This document shows positions 42,633-51,306 of a DNA stretch of 64,000 bases, piece by piece. Position 1 is the first letter of the stretch, and each line of letters starts with the position of its first letter. The stretch lies in assembly GCF_900109355.1 (NCBI RefSeq), contig NZ_FOBF01000003.1, forward strand, positions 310,001-374,000, read 5' to 3'. This DNA comes from Nonomuraea pusilla. GTDB lineage: Bacteria > Actinomycetota > Actinomycetes > Streptosporangiales > Streptosporangiaceae. The translations under genes and the position numbers were made by a program. The notes under the pieces are model-generated. The model was not told the DNA's origin. It did not search any database and saw nothing but the letters and a program-made list of their open reading frames with translations.

Positions 42633-44450
42633 TCAGAGGTCGTCCACCTCGGCGAACGTCCTGCCGCCCGCGAGCTTCGGGTAGCCGGGGCCCCTGTCGA
42701 AGAAGCGGCCCGAGCTGTCGGCGGGCGGGCGGAGGCGGGCGCGCAGCTCGGCCGTGGCCTGCTCGTCGATGCGGTCGCCGTCCAGCACCACGCCGTAGTC
42801 GCCGAGCGCGCCCGCGATGGACACCTTGCCGTCGCGGACGTCGGCCGCCACCGCGCGCGGGTCGCGGTCGTACGGCGAGCCCCATCCGCCGCCGCCGGTC
42901 GTGCGGATGCGGATCACCTCGCCGGCCTGCACCGGGTGGTCGTCGACGAGGCCGTCCATCTCCCTGCCGTTGATCTCGACGCGGAAGGGCCGCCCGGCCA
43001 GGCCGCCGTTGACGCCCCAGCAGGACAGGATGGAGCGGTCGGCGATGGACATGTACGACGCGTCCCTGAGCATCCGGATGTGCTTGTCGTAGCCCAGGCC
43101 GCCCCTGAACATGCCGGGCCCGCCGGAATCGCAGGCGAGGCCGAGCCGCTCGACGCGGAACGGCCAGCGGGCCTCGGCGAACTCGACGGGGATGTTGCGC
43201 GAGTCGGGGACGATGTGGATGGTGTCCTCGCCGTCGGCGTACCAGCGGCCGCCCGAGCCGCCGCCCAGCACCTCGCGCATCAGGTACGGCACGCCGTCGG
43301 CGTCGGCGCCGTACACGCCGGTGTAGCGGATGGTCTCCTGGTCGGCCGGCATGCGCCCGCCGGTGGCCTTGGCCAGCACGCCCGCGAGCACGCCGAGCAG
43401 GCGCAGGATGACGAACGTGCGGGCGTTGGTCGGGGCGGGGAAGACGGGCGTGAGCAGCGTCCCCTTCTCCGGGAAGACCATCTCGATGAGGGGGACGACG
43501 CCCTCGTTGACGTCCAGCTCCGCCATGCGCTCCGGCGTGTCGGCCAGGTTGCGCAGCACGGGCGCGAGCCACTTCTTGAGAAAGACGCCGTCGGCGTAGT
43601 CGCCGGCGTGGTTGATCGGCCCCTTGGCCTGCGGGGACGTGCCGGTGAAGTCGATGGTGAGCGGCGCCGGCGCCGCGTGGTCGACGGTGAGGGTGATGCG
43701 CTGGGCGTGCAGGCGCGGCTCGTCCACGCCGTCGTGCTCGGCGTAGTCCTCCCACACGTACGTCCCCTCGGGGATCTTGGACAGCAGTTCCCTGCGGAAC
43801 GTCTCCGTGGTCTTGCCGATGATCGCGTCGAAGCACTCCTCGACGGCCTGCCTGCCGTACCGGTCGAACAGCTCGGCCAGGCGGCGCGCCCCCATGAGGC
43901 AGGCGGAGCACTCGGCGTCGAGGTCGCCGGCGAGGGAGTCGGGCATGCGGGAGTTGCGGGTCATGATCCGCAGCGCGGCCTCGTTGGGCGCGCCCTGGTC
44001 CCACAGCTTGATCGGCGGGACCATGAGGCCCTCCTCGTACACCGACCTGGCGTGCGAGGGCATGGAGCCGGGAACGGCGCCGCCGATGTCGTCGTGGTGG
44101 CCGAACGCCTGCACGAACGCGACCACCTCGCCGTCGTGGAAGACCGGGACGGTCACGCACAGGTCGGGCAGGTGGCCGATGCCGCCCTCGGAGAGGTAGA
44201 CGTCGTTGTGGAAGTAGACGTCGCCGGGCCGCATCGTCTCGATCGGGAAGTCGCGCACGACCGGCTGGACGAGCGCGCTGTACGAGCGGCCGGTGAGCTT
44301 GCGCAGACGGCGGTCGTGGATGCCCGCGCGGAAGTCGTGCGCGTCGCGGATCATCGGCGAGCGGGCGGTGCGCGCGATCGCGGTCTCGACCTCCTTCTCG
44401 ACCGAGGCGAGCGTCCCCTCCACGATCTCCACGAGGATCGGGTCAGTCAC
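42633..44450 (-). CDS. hyuB: hydantoinase B/oxoprolinase-family subunit
   Basis: 605 residues. It has the HyuB-type blocks SPMIRDAHDFRAG, DVYFHNDVYLSEGGIGHLPD, FGHHDDIGG and the C-terminal GGGGWGSPYDRDPRAVAADV. Works with HyuA as an ATP-dependent N-methylhydantoinase, 5-oxoprolinase or acetone/acetophenone carboxylase-type enzyme; the substrate is not readable. GTG start overlapping HyuA's end by eight bases. Confidence 0.9.
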   Translation of the reverse strand: MTDPILVEIVEGTLASVEKEVETAIARTARSPMIRDAHDFRAGIHDRRLRKLTGRSYSALVQPVVRDFPIETMRPGDVYFHNDVYLSEGGIGHLPDLCVTVPVFHDGEVVAFVQAFGHHDDIGGAVPGSMPSHARSVYEEGLMVPPIKLWDQGAPNEAALRIMTRNSRMPDSLAGDLDAECSACLMGARRLAELFDRYGRQAVEECFDAIIGKTTETFRRELLSKIPEGTYVWEDYAEHDGVDEPRLHAQRITLTVDHAAPAPLTIDFTGTSPQAKGPINHAGDYADGVFLKKWLAPVLRNLADTPERMAELDVNEGVVPLIEMVFPEKGTLLTPVFPAPTNARTFVILRLLGVLAGVLAKATGGRMPADQETIRYTGVYGADADGVPYLMREVLGGGSGGRWYADGEDTIHIVPDSRNIPVEFAEARWPFRVERLGLACDSGGPGMFRGGLGYDKHIRMLRDASYMSIADRSILSCWGVNGGLAGRPFRVEINGREMDGLVDDHPVQAGEVIRIRTTGGGGWGSPYDRDPRAVAADVRDGKVSIAGALGDYGVVLDGDRIDEQATAELRARLRPPADSSGRFFDRGPGYPKLAGGRTFAEVDDL

Positions 44451-46446
44451 GGCGGACCTCCACGTTGCCGTAGTCGTCGACGGTGGCGGTGAAACCGGGG
44501 TGGACGGGGATGGTCGAGCCGTACTCCTCGATGACGGCGGGGCCGCGCACCACCGCGCCGGGGCCGAGCGCGGCCCGCTGGTGGATCGGGGTGTCGGCCG
44601 CCTCCTCGAAGTGCACCCGGCGGACGCCCGGGGGCGGCGGGTCGGCGACGGGCGGGCGGCGGCGGACGACCGGCCGGGTGATCGGCCCGATGCCCGACAC
44701 CCGCAGGTTGACCCATTCGATGCCGTGGCGGGGGTCGTCGCGGTAGGCGTAGCCGTACAGCTTCTCGTGCGCGTCGTGGAAGCGGCCGGTCACCTCGGCC
44801 CGCCACGCCTCGTCGAGCTCCCCGGCGGGGGCGGGCACCCGCACCTCGTACGCCTGGCCGTAGTAGCGCAGGTCGGCGCTGCGCGCGTACACCGGGTCGT
44901 CGAAGCCCTCGCGGTCGAGCGCCTCGGCGGCCTCGCGCTCCAGCTCGCGGAAGATCTCCCCGGCCGCGGCCAGGTCGAGGTCGCGGGTGACGTACGTGCG
45001 CACGTAGTCGTTCTTGACGTCCACGGTGAGCAGCCCGAACGCCGAGACGTTGCCGGGGTCGGGCGGGACGACGACGGCCGGCAGGCCGAGGATGTCGATG
45101 AGGCGGCAGGCCAGCAGCGGCCCCGAACCGCCGAACGTCACCAGCGGGAAGTCACGCACGTCGAGCCCGCGCTTGACGGTGAGCTGCCGGATCGCGTTGC
45201 TCTGGTTGAACGCGCTGATCTCCAGGATGCCCGTGGCGGTGCGCTCCGGGCTCAGCCCGAGCTTGCCCGCGAGCGCCTCGATGCCGGCGCGGGCGGCGTC
45301 CACGTCGAGCGGGATCTCGCCGCCCAGCAGGTGCGGCGGGATGCGGCCGAGGAGGACGTGCGCGTCGGTGACGGTCACCTGGGCGCCGCCCCTGCCGTAG
45401 CAGAGGGGGCCGGGGTCGGCGCCCGCCGACTTGGGCCCCACCTTGAGCGTGCCCTCCGGCGAGATCCACGCGATCGAGCCGCCGCCCGCCCCCACGGTGA
45501 CGATGTCGATCATGGGGATCTTGCAGGGGTAGCGGCCGATCGAGCCCTCGGTGGTGATGGACGGCTCGCCGTCGACGACGACGGCGACGTCCGTGGAGGT
45601 GCCGCCGCCGTCCAGCGTGATGACGGACGGGTGCCCGGCGGTCGAGGCGATGAGCGCCGCGCCGAGCGCCCCGGCGGCCGGGCCCGACAGCACGGTCGTG
45701 ATCGGCTGGTTGACGACCTCGCGCGCCGACAGGACGCCGCCGTTGGACTTCATGACCGAGAACGGCATGCCGAGCCGCGTCGAGAGGTTCGCGATGTAGC
45801 CCCGCATGGCGGGCTTGACGGCGGCGTCGACGAGCGTGGTGACCGCGCGCTCGTACTCGCGGTACTCGCGCAGCACGTCGCTCGACAGCGAGATGACCGC
45901 CTCCGGGTGCTCGCGCCACAGCACCTCGCGCATGCTGCGCTCGTGCTCGGGGTTGGCGTACGAGTGGAGGAAGCACACGCCGATCGCGGTGACGCCCTTG
46001 CTCCTGAACCAGCGGGCCACCTCGGCGGCCTGCTCCTCGTTGAACGGGCGCACCTCGCCGCCCAGGTGGTCGAGCCGCCCGCCGACCGTCTTCACCAGGT
46101 GGACGGGCACGATCCTGGGCGGCTTGACCCAGAAGTACGAGTTGCCGTAGCCGTCGGGGACGCTCTGCCTGGCGATCTCCAGGATGAACTCGAAGCCCTC
46201 GGTGGTGATCAGGCCGAGGTCGCCGATGCGGTCCTCCAGCAGCCGGTTCGTGGCCACCGTGGTGCCGTGGACGATCGAGCTCACGTCGAGCGGGCCCAGC
46301 TTGGCGATGCCGGCCATGAACCCGTCGGCCGGGTTCGCGGGCGTCGAGGGGGTCTTGGTCGTGACGATCTCACCGGTCCGCTCGTCCACCGCCACCACGT
46401 CGGTGAACGTGCCCCCGGTGTCGACACCGATACGGACGCTACGCAT
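44443..46446 (-). CDS. hyuA: hydantoinase A/oxoprolinase-family subunit
   Basis: 667 residues. N-terminal ATP-binding GVDTGGTFTDVVAVD, then SIVHGTTVATNRLLE, TLDGGGTSTDVAVV and GAGGGSIAW, all HyuA signatures. Forms the ATP-hydrolysing half of the complex with the next gene. Operon order is small membrane protein (46453-46824), hyuA, hyuB. Confidence 0.92.
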   Translation of the reverse strand: MRSVRIGVDTGGTFTDVVAVDERTGEIVTTKTPSTPANPADGFMAGIAKLGPLDVSSIVHGTTVATNRLLEDRIGDLGLITTEGFEFILEIARQSVPDGYGNSYFWVKPPRIVPVHLVKTVGGRLDHLGGEVRPFNEEQAAEVARWFRSKGVTAIGVCFLHSYANPEHERSMREVLWREHPEAVISLSSDVLREYREYERAVTTLVDAAVKPAMRGYIANLSTRLGMPFSVMKSNGGVLSAREVVNQPITTVLSGPAAGALGAALIASTAGHPSVITLDGGGTSTDVAVVVDGEPSITTEGSIGRYPCKIPMIDIVTVGAGGGSIAWISPEGTLKVGPKSAGADPGPLCYGRGGAQVTVTDAHVLLGRIPPHLLGGEIPLDVDAARAGIEALAGKLGLSPERTATGILEISAFNQSNAIRQLTVKRGLDVRDFPLVTFGGSGPLLACRLIDILGLPAVVVPPDPGNVSAFGLLTVDVKNDYVRTYVTRDLDLAAAGEIFRELEREAAEALDREGFDDPVYARSADLRYYGQAYEVRVPAPAGELDEAWRAEVTGRFHDAHEKLYGYAYRDDPRHGIEWVNLRVSGIGPITRPVVRRRPPVADPPPPGVRRVHFEEAADTPIHQRAALGPGAVVRGPAVIEEYGSTIPVHPGFTATVDDYGNVEVRRD

Positions 46447-46452
46447 GGTCCC

Positions 46453-46824
46453 TCAGCTTCTGCGCCGGCCGAGCACGTCGTCGATGACCCTGGGCGCGTT
46501 CTCCGTGCCGACGTACGCGGCGAGCCTGACCACCATCTCCTGGGCCCTGGCCAGTTCGGCCTCCACCCTGGCCTTACCCGACTGGCCCGCCTGCACCCCG
46601 AAGTACGCGCCGATGATCGTGCCGACCACCCCGGCGACGCCCGCGAACAGGGGCGCGAAGTCGCGGGTGGCGAAGACGGCGGCGCCGAAGGCGACCAGGA
46701 CGGCGACGATGCCCGTGACGACCACGAAGAAGCCGTAGCGCCAGCGGGCGGCGTCCGCCTGGGCGGCGGTCACGTCGTCGGGCTTCATCATGGCGTCGAG
46801 CGCCTGGGGTCTGTCGGTGACCAC
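46453..46824 (-). CDS. small two-helix membrane protein at the head of the hydantoinase operon
   Basis: About 123 residues from GTG 46824, which has AGGAGG upstream. Two hydrophobic helices (YGFFVVVTGIVAVLVAFG and FAGVAGVVGTIIGAYFGV) are followed by a helical cytosolic tail (ARVEAELARAQEMVVRLAAY). Six bases before hyuA, so co-transcribed. Possibly a membrane anchor or accessory; no family recognised. Confidence 0.72.
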   Translation of the reverse strand: MVTDRPQALDAMMKPDDVTAAQADAARWRYGFFVVVTGIVAVLVAFGAAVFATRDFAPLFAGVAGVVGTIIGAYFGVQAGQSGKARVEAELARAQEMVVRLAAYVGTENAPRVIDDVLGRRRS

Positions 46825-46885
46825 GGATCCTCCTGATAGTCCAGGGGAGAAATGTCCCATGAGGTGATGGAACAAGCCAAGCCGC

Positions 46886-46891
46886 TAAGGT
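46886..46891 (+). promoter_or_regulatory. -10 box TAAGGT of the thymidine kinase gene, leaderless arrangement
   Basis: TAAGGT, 8 bases, GTG at 46900. This favours GTG 46900 over upstream in-frame starts. Confidence 0.45.
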
Positions 46892-46899
46892 GGCCCCCC

Positions 46900-47544
46900 G
46901 TGACTGACGTGTCTGCCTTGTCGCCTGTGCCGGCCGGAGCCCGGGACGCCGTGTTGAAGTTCTACTTCGGCCCCATGGACTGCGGGAAGTCCACCCTGGC
47001 GCTCCAGATGAACTACAACCACGCCCGCCAGGGCAGGCGCGGTCTCGTGCTGACCAAGCACGACCGCTCCGGCGGCCCGAAGATCACCAGCAGGATAGGG
47101 CTCGGCATGGAGGCCATCGAGGTCGAGGACGGCCTCGACCTCGTCCGCCTGGTCACCGCCCACGAACGCGTCGACTACCTCATCTGCGACGAGGTCTGCT
47201 TCTACACGGTCGAGCAGATCGAGCAGCTCGCCGACCTGGTCGACGACCACGGCGTGGACGTCTACGCCTTCGGCCTGGCCTCCGACTTCCGCTCGGTCAT
47301 GTTCCCCGCCGCGCAGCGCCTGTTCGAGCTGGCGGACGAGGTGTGCCGGCTGCAGGTCGAGGTGCTGTGCTGGTGCGGGCGTCCCGGGCTGCTCAACGCG
47401 CGCGTCGTCGGCGGGGTGCTGGCGCGCACCGGGGAGCAGGTCGTGATCGGCGACACCGACGCCTCGCCGGTGCGCTACCAGGTGCTGTGCCGGCGCCACC
47501 ACCGCTCCGGCCAGCTCGGCGAGGGCGCTCCCCCGGCCCCCTGA
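46900..47544 (+). CDS. tdk: thymidine kinase, type II
   Basis: 214 residues. P-loop FGPMDCGKSTLAL (about 23-35), the DE pair in YLICDEVCFY, and a zinc-type cysteine set: CWCG in the lasso region and CRRHH at the C-terminus. The last pair is Cys/His rather than the usual CxxC. Salvages thymidine. Ends at a hairpin. Confidence 0.92.
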   Translation: MTDVSALSPVPAGARDAVLKFYFGPMDCGKSTLALQMNYNHARQGRRGLVLTKHDRSGGPKITSRIGLGMEAIEVEDGLDLVRLVTAHERVDYLICDEVCFYTVEQIEQLADLVDDHGVDVYAFGLASDFRSVMFPAAQRLFELADEVCRLQVEVLCWCGRPGLLNARVVGGVLARTGEQVVIGDTDASPVRYQVLCRRHHRSGQLGEGAPPAP

Positions 47545-47550
47545 CGGGAC

Positions 47551-47591
47551 ACGGGCCGGGAGAGCGGCGGCTGGAACGGCGCCCGGCCCGT
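47551..47591. terminator. bidirectional hairpin after thymidine kinase
   Basis: ACGGGCCGGG and its exact complement CCCGGCCCGT separated by 21 bases, between convergent genes. Confidence 0.6.
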
Positions 47592-47631
47592 CCCCGGGCC
47601 GCGGGTCGGACCGCGTCCCCAGGGCGTGGGG

Positions 47632-48300
47632 TCAGAGCGCGCAGGAGTCGTCGGCGCAGCCGTCGGCGGGGGCTCCGAGCCGGACGATCGGCGTCTGGCC
47701 CGTCCTGGCCGCGACCTCGTCGAGCGCGGCGGCGAACGCGTCCACCGGCTGCGCGCCCGACACCGCGAACTGCCCCTCGAACAGGAACAGCGGCACCCCG
47801 GTGACGCCGAGGCTCCGGGCCCGGTCGATCTGCTCGCGCACCTCGTCGGCGCCCTCGCCGGTGTCCTCCACGCCCGTCTCGGCCGCCAGCTCGGCCAGGA
47901 CGCCGGGGTCGGCCACGTTGCGGCCCTCGGCGAAGTACGCGCGGAACAGCCGGTCGGCCATCTCCTCGCCGCGTCCCTGCCTGGTGGCCACCTCGATGAG
48001 CCGGTGCGCCTCGAACGTGTTCGTGCTGATCGCCCTGGCGAAGTCCATCTCCAGGCCGGACTCCTCCGCGAACCCCAGCACCCGGCCGGAGATCTCGCGC
48101 GGGTCGGCGCCGAACTTGCGCTCAAGGACGTCGTACAGGGGCTCGCCGTCGGCGGAGGCGCCGGGATCGAGCTGGTACGGGCGCATCGTCACCTCGACGG
48201 CGCCGCCCTTGGCGCGGAACCGCTCGGCCGCCTCGGCGAACCTGACGTGGCCGATGTAGCACCAGGGGCAGGCGACGTCGGAGAAAATCTCAACCTTCAC
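47632..48300 (-). CDS. DsbA-family oxidoreductase, FrnE-like
   Basis: 222 residues. CPWC at residues 11-14 in FSDVACPWCYIGH and the cis-Pro region SLGVTGVPLFLFEGQFAVSGAQP typical of FrnE/2-hydroxychromene-isomerase-like thioredoxin folds. No signal peptide, so cytoplasmic. An unusual Cys-rich C-terminus (GCADDSCAL). GTG start at 48300. Confidence 0.9.
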   Translation of the reverse strand: MKVEIFSDVACPWCYIGHVRFAEAAERFRAKGGAVEVTMRPYQLDPGASADGEPLYDVLERKFGADPREISGRVLGFAEESGLEMDFARAISTNTFEAHRLIEVATRQGRGEEMADRLFRAYFAEGRNVADPGVLAELAAETGVEDTGEGADEVREQIDRARSLGVTGVPLFLFEGQFAVSGAQPVDAFAAALDEVAARTGQTPIVRLGAPADGCADDSCAL

Positions 48301-48344
48301 GTACCAGCACAACCCACCGCCCGCCCCGGCGATTCCTGCGACGC

Positions 48345-49241
48345 TCAGCCCGAGGTCAGCTCCTCCAGCCGGTACGGCAGGTGGGCGCAGTCGTCGACCA
48401 GGGCGGACGCCGCGCGCCACCAGGCGAACCACTCTCCGCTGCGCCACATCCAGTCCACGCGCTCGATCGCGGCCACGACGTCGCCGACGGTGTCCCAGCG
48501 GTCGCCGAGCTGGTCGCGGGTGGCGCCGTTGCGCAGCGCCCAGTCGCGTAGGACGTCCGCCGCGCCGGGCGGCACCCTCCTGGCGTACGGGTCGGGGTCC
48601 TCGCCGGGGAGCCGGTGCGGGCCGAGCCCGGCGGCGACGCCCCAGCTCCACTGCGCCTCGGCCGGCCCCGAGTACCGCAGCGACTGGAAGTCGAGGTTCG
48701 AGCCCAGCTCGCCGCCGGGGCGCCGGACGACGACCGCGTCGAGCCGGCCCCCGGCGTCGAAGTGGACCACCAGCCGCTCCCCGGGACGCGCGCCGGGCGG
48801 CAGCGGGAACCGGTCCTCGGCGTGCCAGGAGTTCAGGTCCACCTGGGCCGCCGGGCGGCCCCACAGCGCGTCGGCGGCGTCGTCGGAGATCCAGGCGGCC
48901 AGCATCTCCAGTGCCGTCAGGTCGGTCCACGGCTCGATGGCCACGGCCGTGGTCAGCACCTCGTCGGGCGGCGGGAGCTTGCCGCCCCTCGGCCGCTCCC
49001 ACCATTCCTTCCCCAGCTCGCGGGTGCCCACCAGCAGCGCCGCCACGGCGGCCAGCTCGGACGACCTCCTGGTGAGCGGGGCGCCGAGCGCCAGGTCGAG
49101 GCAGCGGCGGGTGCGCTCGTCGCCGAGCACGGGGCGTACGTCGCCCACCAGCGTCGGGGCCGTCGGGCGTTCTTCCCCCAGCAGTGTGCGGAGGACTCGT
49201 CTGGCTTCGGTTCGCGCGTCTTCAGCATGTGCCTGCCGCAT
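48345..49241 (-). CDS. hypothetical protein, Trp-rich C-terminus
   Basis: 298 residues, soluble. No family recognised. Features are Trp-containing motifs (WWERPRGGKLPPPDE, VDWMWRSGEWFAWWRAAS) and LRYSGPAEAQWSWG near the middle. ATG 49241 with a TAGCGT -10 box and 7-base spacer, so leaderless. Between the FrnE-like and CoxG-like genes with no obvious link. Confidence 0.75.
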   Translation of the reverse strand: MRQAHAEDARTEARRVLRTLLGEERPTAPTLVGDVRPVLGDERTRRCLDLALGAPLTRRSSELAAVAALLVGTRELGKEWWERPRGGKLPPPDEVLTTAVAIEPWTDLTALEMLAAWISDDAADALWGRPAAQVDLNSWHAEDRFPLPPGARPGERLVVHFDAGGRLDAVVVRRPGGELGSNLDFQSLRYSGPAEAQWSWGVAAGLGPHRLPGEDPDPYARRVPPGAADVLRDWALRNGATRDQLGDRWDTVGDVVAAIERVDWMWRSGEWFAWWRAASALVDDCAHLPYRLEELTSG

Positions 49242-49248
49242 ACAGCCA

Positions 49249-49254
49249 ACGCTA
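49249..49254 (-). promoter_or_regulatory. -10 box TAGCGT of the gene at 48345-49241, leaderless arrangement
   Basis: TAGCGT on the minus strand, 7 bases, ATG at 49241. Confidence 0.5.
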
Positions 49255-49385
49255 CGCCGGGAGATCCTTTTCCGCGAGATCCGGCCCCCCTCTCACCTGC
49301 CGTTCCACCCGCCGTCTCCCTCGCCGGCGGCGCCAGGCGCGGCGGCGGACGCACGGCGGCGGGAGGCAGGGCGGGAGGCGCGGCG

Positions 49386-50063
49386 TCAGGCGCGGCGGCG
49401 GGAGGCGCGGCCGAAGAGCCAGCCCACGACGACTCCGGTCAGGGCGATGCCCGCCCCCATGCCGAACGACGCCAGCATCACCCAGGGGCGCGTCTCGGTG
49501 TGCGCCTTGGGCGGGCGCTCGTACACGGCGGCCAGGACCGGCGCCCCCTCCCCCGAGGCCGCGGGGACGGCCTCCGCCTCGACCTGACCGGCAGGTCCGG
49601 CGGGCCCGGGAGCGGGCGCGACGGCCGGGGCGCGGAGGTGGCCGTCCACGGCGGAGAAGAACTCCCCCGCCGTCCGCCTGGCCACCGAGGCGAGCATGCG
49701 CTGCCCCACCCCGCCGATCATGCCGCCCACCACGGCCTCGGCGTCGTAGTCGACTTTGGTGCCGCCGTCGGCGTCGCTCAGCCGCACCCTTACGGTGGCG
49801 TCGACCGTTCCCGGCGCCCCCTGCCCGCGCGCCCTGAGCGTGAAGCTCTCGGGCGCGAGCGGGTCGGCGAGGGCCACCTCGCCCTGGTAGACCCCCTTGA
49901 CGGAGGCGACGCCCGCGTTGACCGTCATCCGGTACGTGTCCGGCCCGGTCTCCTCCAGGCGCTCGCAGCCCGGGATGGTGCGTACGAGCACCGCCGGGTC
50001 CTGGAGCGCGGCCCACACACGATCTCTCTGAGCGCCGATCACGGCACTGCCCGCAACCTTCAC
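49386..50063 (-). CDS. CoxG-like SRPBCC protein with C-terminal membrane helix
   Basis: 225 residues. Residues 1-145 match the CoxG/SRPBCC pattern (VWAALQDPAVLVRTIPGCERLEE, VSVKG-like ASVKGVYQGEVAL, GGMIGGVGQRMLASVARR). A Pro/Ala linker leads to one C-terminal transmembrane helix (FGMGAGIALTGVVVGWLFG). CoxG attaches CO dehydrogenase to the membrane. A molybdenum hydroxylase of that superfamily is encoded 5 kb away, so a recruiting role is plausible. GTG start, leaderless. Confidence 0.87.
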   Translation of the reverse strand: MKVAGSAVIGAQRDRVWAALQDPAVLVRTIPGCERLEETGPDTYRMTVNAGVASVKGVYQGEVALADPLAPESFTLRARGQGAPGTVDATVRVRLSDADGGTKVDYDAEAVVGGMIGGVGQRMLASVARRTAGEFFSAVDGHLRAPAVAPAPGPAGPAGQVEAEAVPAASGEGAPVLAAVYERPPKAHTETRPWVMLASFGMGAGIALTGVVVGWLFGRASRRRA

Positions 50064-50069
50064 ATGGTC

Positions 50070-50075
50070 ACTCTA
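50070..50075 (-). promoter_or_regulatory. -10 box TAGAGT of the CoxG-like gene, leaderless arrangement
   Basis: TAGAGT on the minus strand, six bases GACCAT, GTG at 50063. Confidence 0.55.
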
Positions 50076-50159
50076 GGCGGCCGATCATCGCCGGATAAGG
50101 GCAACACCTGCCAGACGGGGTGGCGGCCGGACGATCAAGACCTGGCAAGATGAAGCGCC

Positions 50160-51104
50160 ATGGGCAGGGGGCGAAGGGAACGAGGTGCCGCGCGGGCGGC
50201 CGGGCGGGTGACCGCGCGGGCGGCTCTGGCGGTGGTGTGCGCGGTGGCGGCCGGGGCGGCGGGCTGCTCCTCCGGGCGTACGGGCGGGGCGGCGGACGCG
50301 CAGCCGCAGGCGACGGACGCGCCGGGGGCACAGGGCCGCGACCCGGGCGCGTCGCGCGGCCGGCGTCCTGGCCGGGGCGCCGAGCCCGGCGGCCCCACGG
50401 GGGTGACGCCGCGGCCGGGCGAGGTGGCCAGGCTGGACGTGTCGGGCCCGCTGCCGCCGGTGATCAGCTCCATCCCGACGAAGCGCAAGGTGGTCTTCCT
50501 CACGATCGACGACGGGTGGGAGCAGGACCCCGGGTTCGTCCGCCAGGTGCGGGAGCAGCGCATCCCGATCACGGTGTTCGCCATGCGCGACGCGGTGGAG
50601 GCCAAGGGCACGCCGGACCCGGCGGGCGGTCAGGGCCGCTACGTCGGCGCCGGTAAATGGGGATATTTCCGTGAATTGCGGGATGCTGGGGCGCCGATCG
50701 AGAACCACACGCTGACCCACCCCGACCTGCGCAGACTGGGCTACGAGGCGCAGCGGCGCGAGATCTGCGGCGCCTCGCAGGTGGTCAAGAAGGAGCTGGG
50801 CACGCGGCCGGCCCTGTTCAGGCCGCCGTTCGGCGCGTACGGCGCCGACACGCTGAAGGCGGCGAAGAGCTGCGGCATCCGGGCGGTGCTGCTGTGGACC
50901 GCCACGGTGCAGCCGGGCGGCAAGATCGCCTACCAGGTGCCCGACAAGCGGCTGCGGCCCGGCGACATCCTGCTGCTGCACTTCCGCCCGAACCTGGACA
51001 GGGACTTCCGCGTCCTGGTCCGGAAGATCGAGCGCCGGGGCTTCGCGCTGGGCAACCTGCAGGCGTACCTGGAGGCGGCCATGGGACGTACCGGACCGGG
51101 CTGA
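50160..51104 (+). CDS. polysaccharide deacetylase-family lipoprotein
   Basis: 314 residues. Signal peptide with lipobox AAGC near residue 36, then a low-complexity Gly/Ala/Pro linker. The NodB domain has the metal/catalytic motifs TIDDGWEQD, HTLTHPDL (the H-x3-H part) and RPPFGAYG. Anchored outside the membrane, it would deacetylate peptidoglycan or another N-acetylated glycan. The motif usually containing Leu-Thr-His is intact. A weak leaderless -10 (CAAGAT) precedes the ATG. Confidence 0.88.
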   Translation: MGRGRRERGAARAAGRVTARAALAVVCAVAAGAAGCSSGRTGGAADAQPQATDAPGAQGRDPGASRGRRPGRGAEPGGPTGVTPRPGEVARLDVSGPLPPVISSIPTKRKVVFLTIDDGWEQDPGFVRQVREQRIPITVFAMRDAVEAKGTPDPAGGQGRYVGAGKWGYFRELRDAGAPIENHTLTHPDLRRLGYEAQRREICGASQVVKKELGTRPALFRPPFGAYGADTLKAAKSCGIRAVLLWTATVQPGGKIAYQVPDKRLRPGDILLLHFRPNLDRDFRVLVRKIERRGFALGNLQAYLEAAMGRTGPG

Positions 51105-51239
51105 GCGCCGCCGGGCGGGGTCCGCCGCGCGGGGTACGCGGGAATCAACCCGCGGGCGGACGCGGGCGCGGCCCGGTTCGCGGGATCCTCGATAAGCAAG
51201 CGATGACGGGGGGTGTGACCAAGGTCGCACCACGTAGCT

Positions 51240-51285
51240 CTACAACGTGTAGTACTACTTTCAGTAGAAGTACTACGTCCTGTAG
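51240..51285. promoter_or_regulatory. three CTAC-N5-GTAG dyads upstream of cydA
   Basis: CTACAACGTGTAG (51240-51252), CTACTTTCAGTAG (51255-51267) and CTACGTCCTGTAG (51273-51285) fill the region 22-67 bp before the cydA ATG. The outermost arms also pair with each other (CTCTACA...TGTAGAG). Confidence 0.75.
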
Positions 51286-51306
51286 AGCAAAGACCTGGCG
51301 GGGGAG

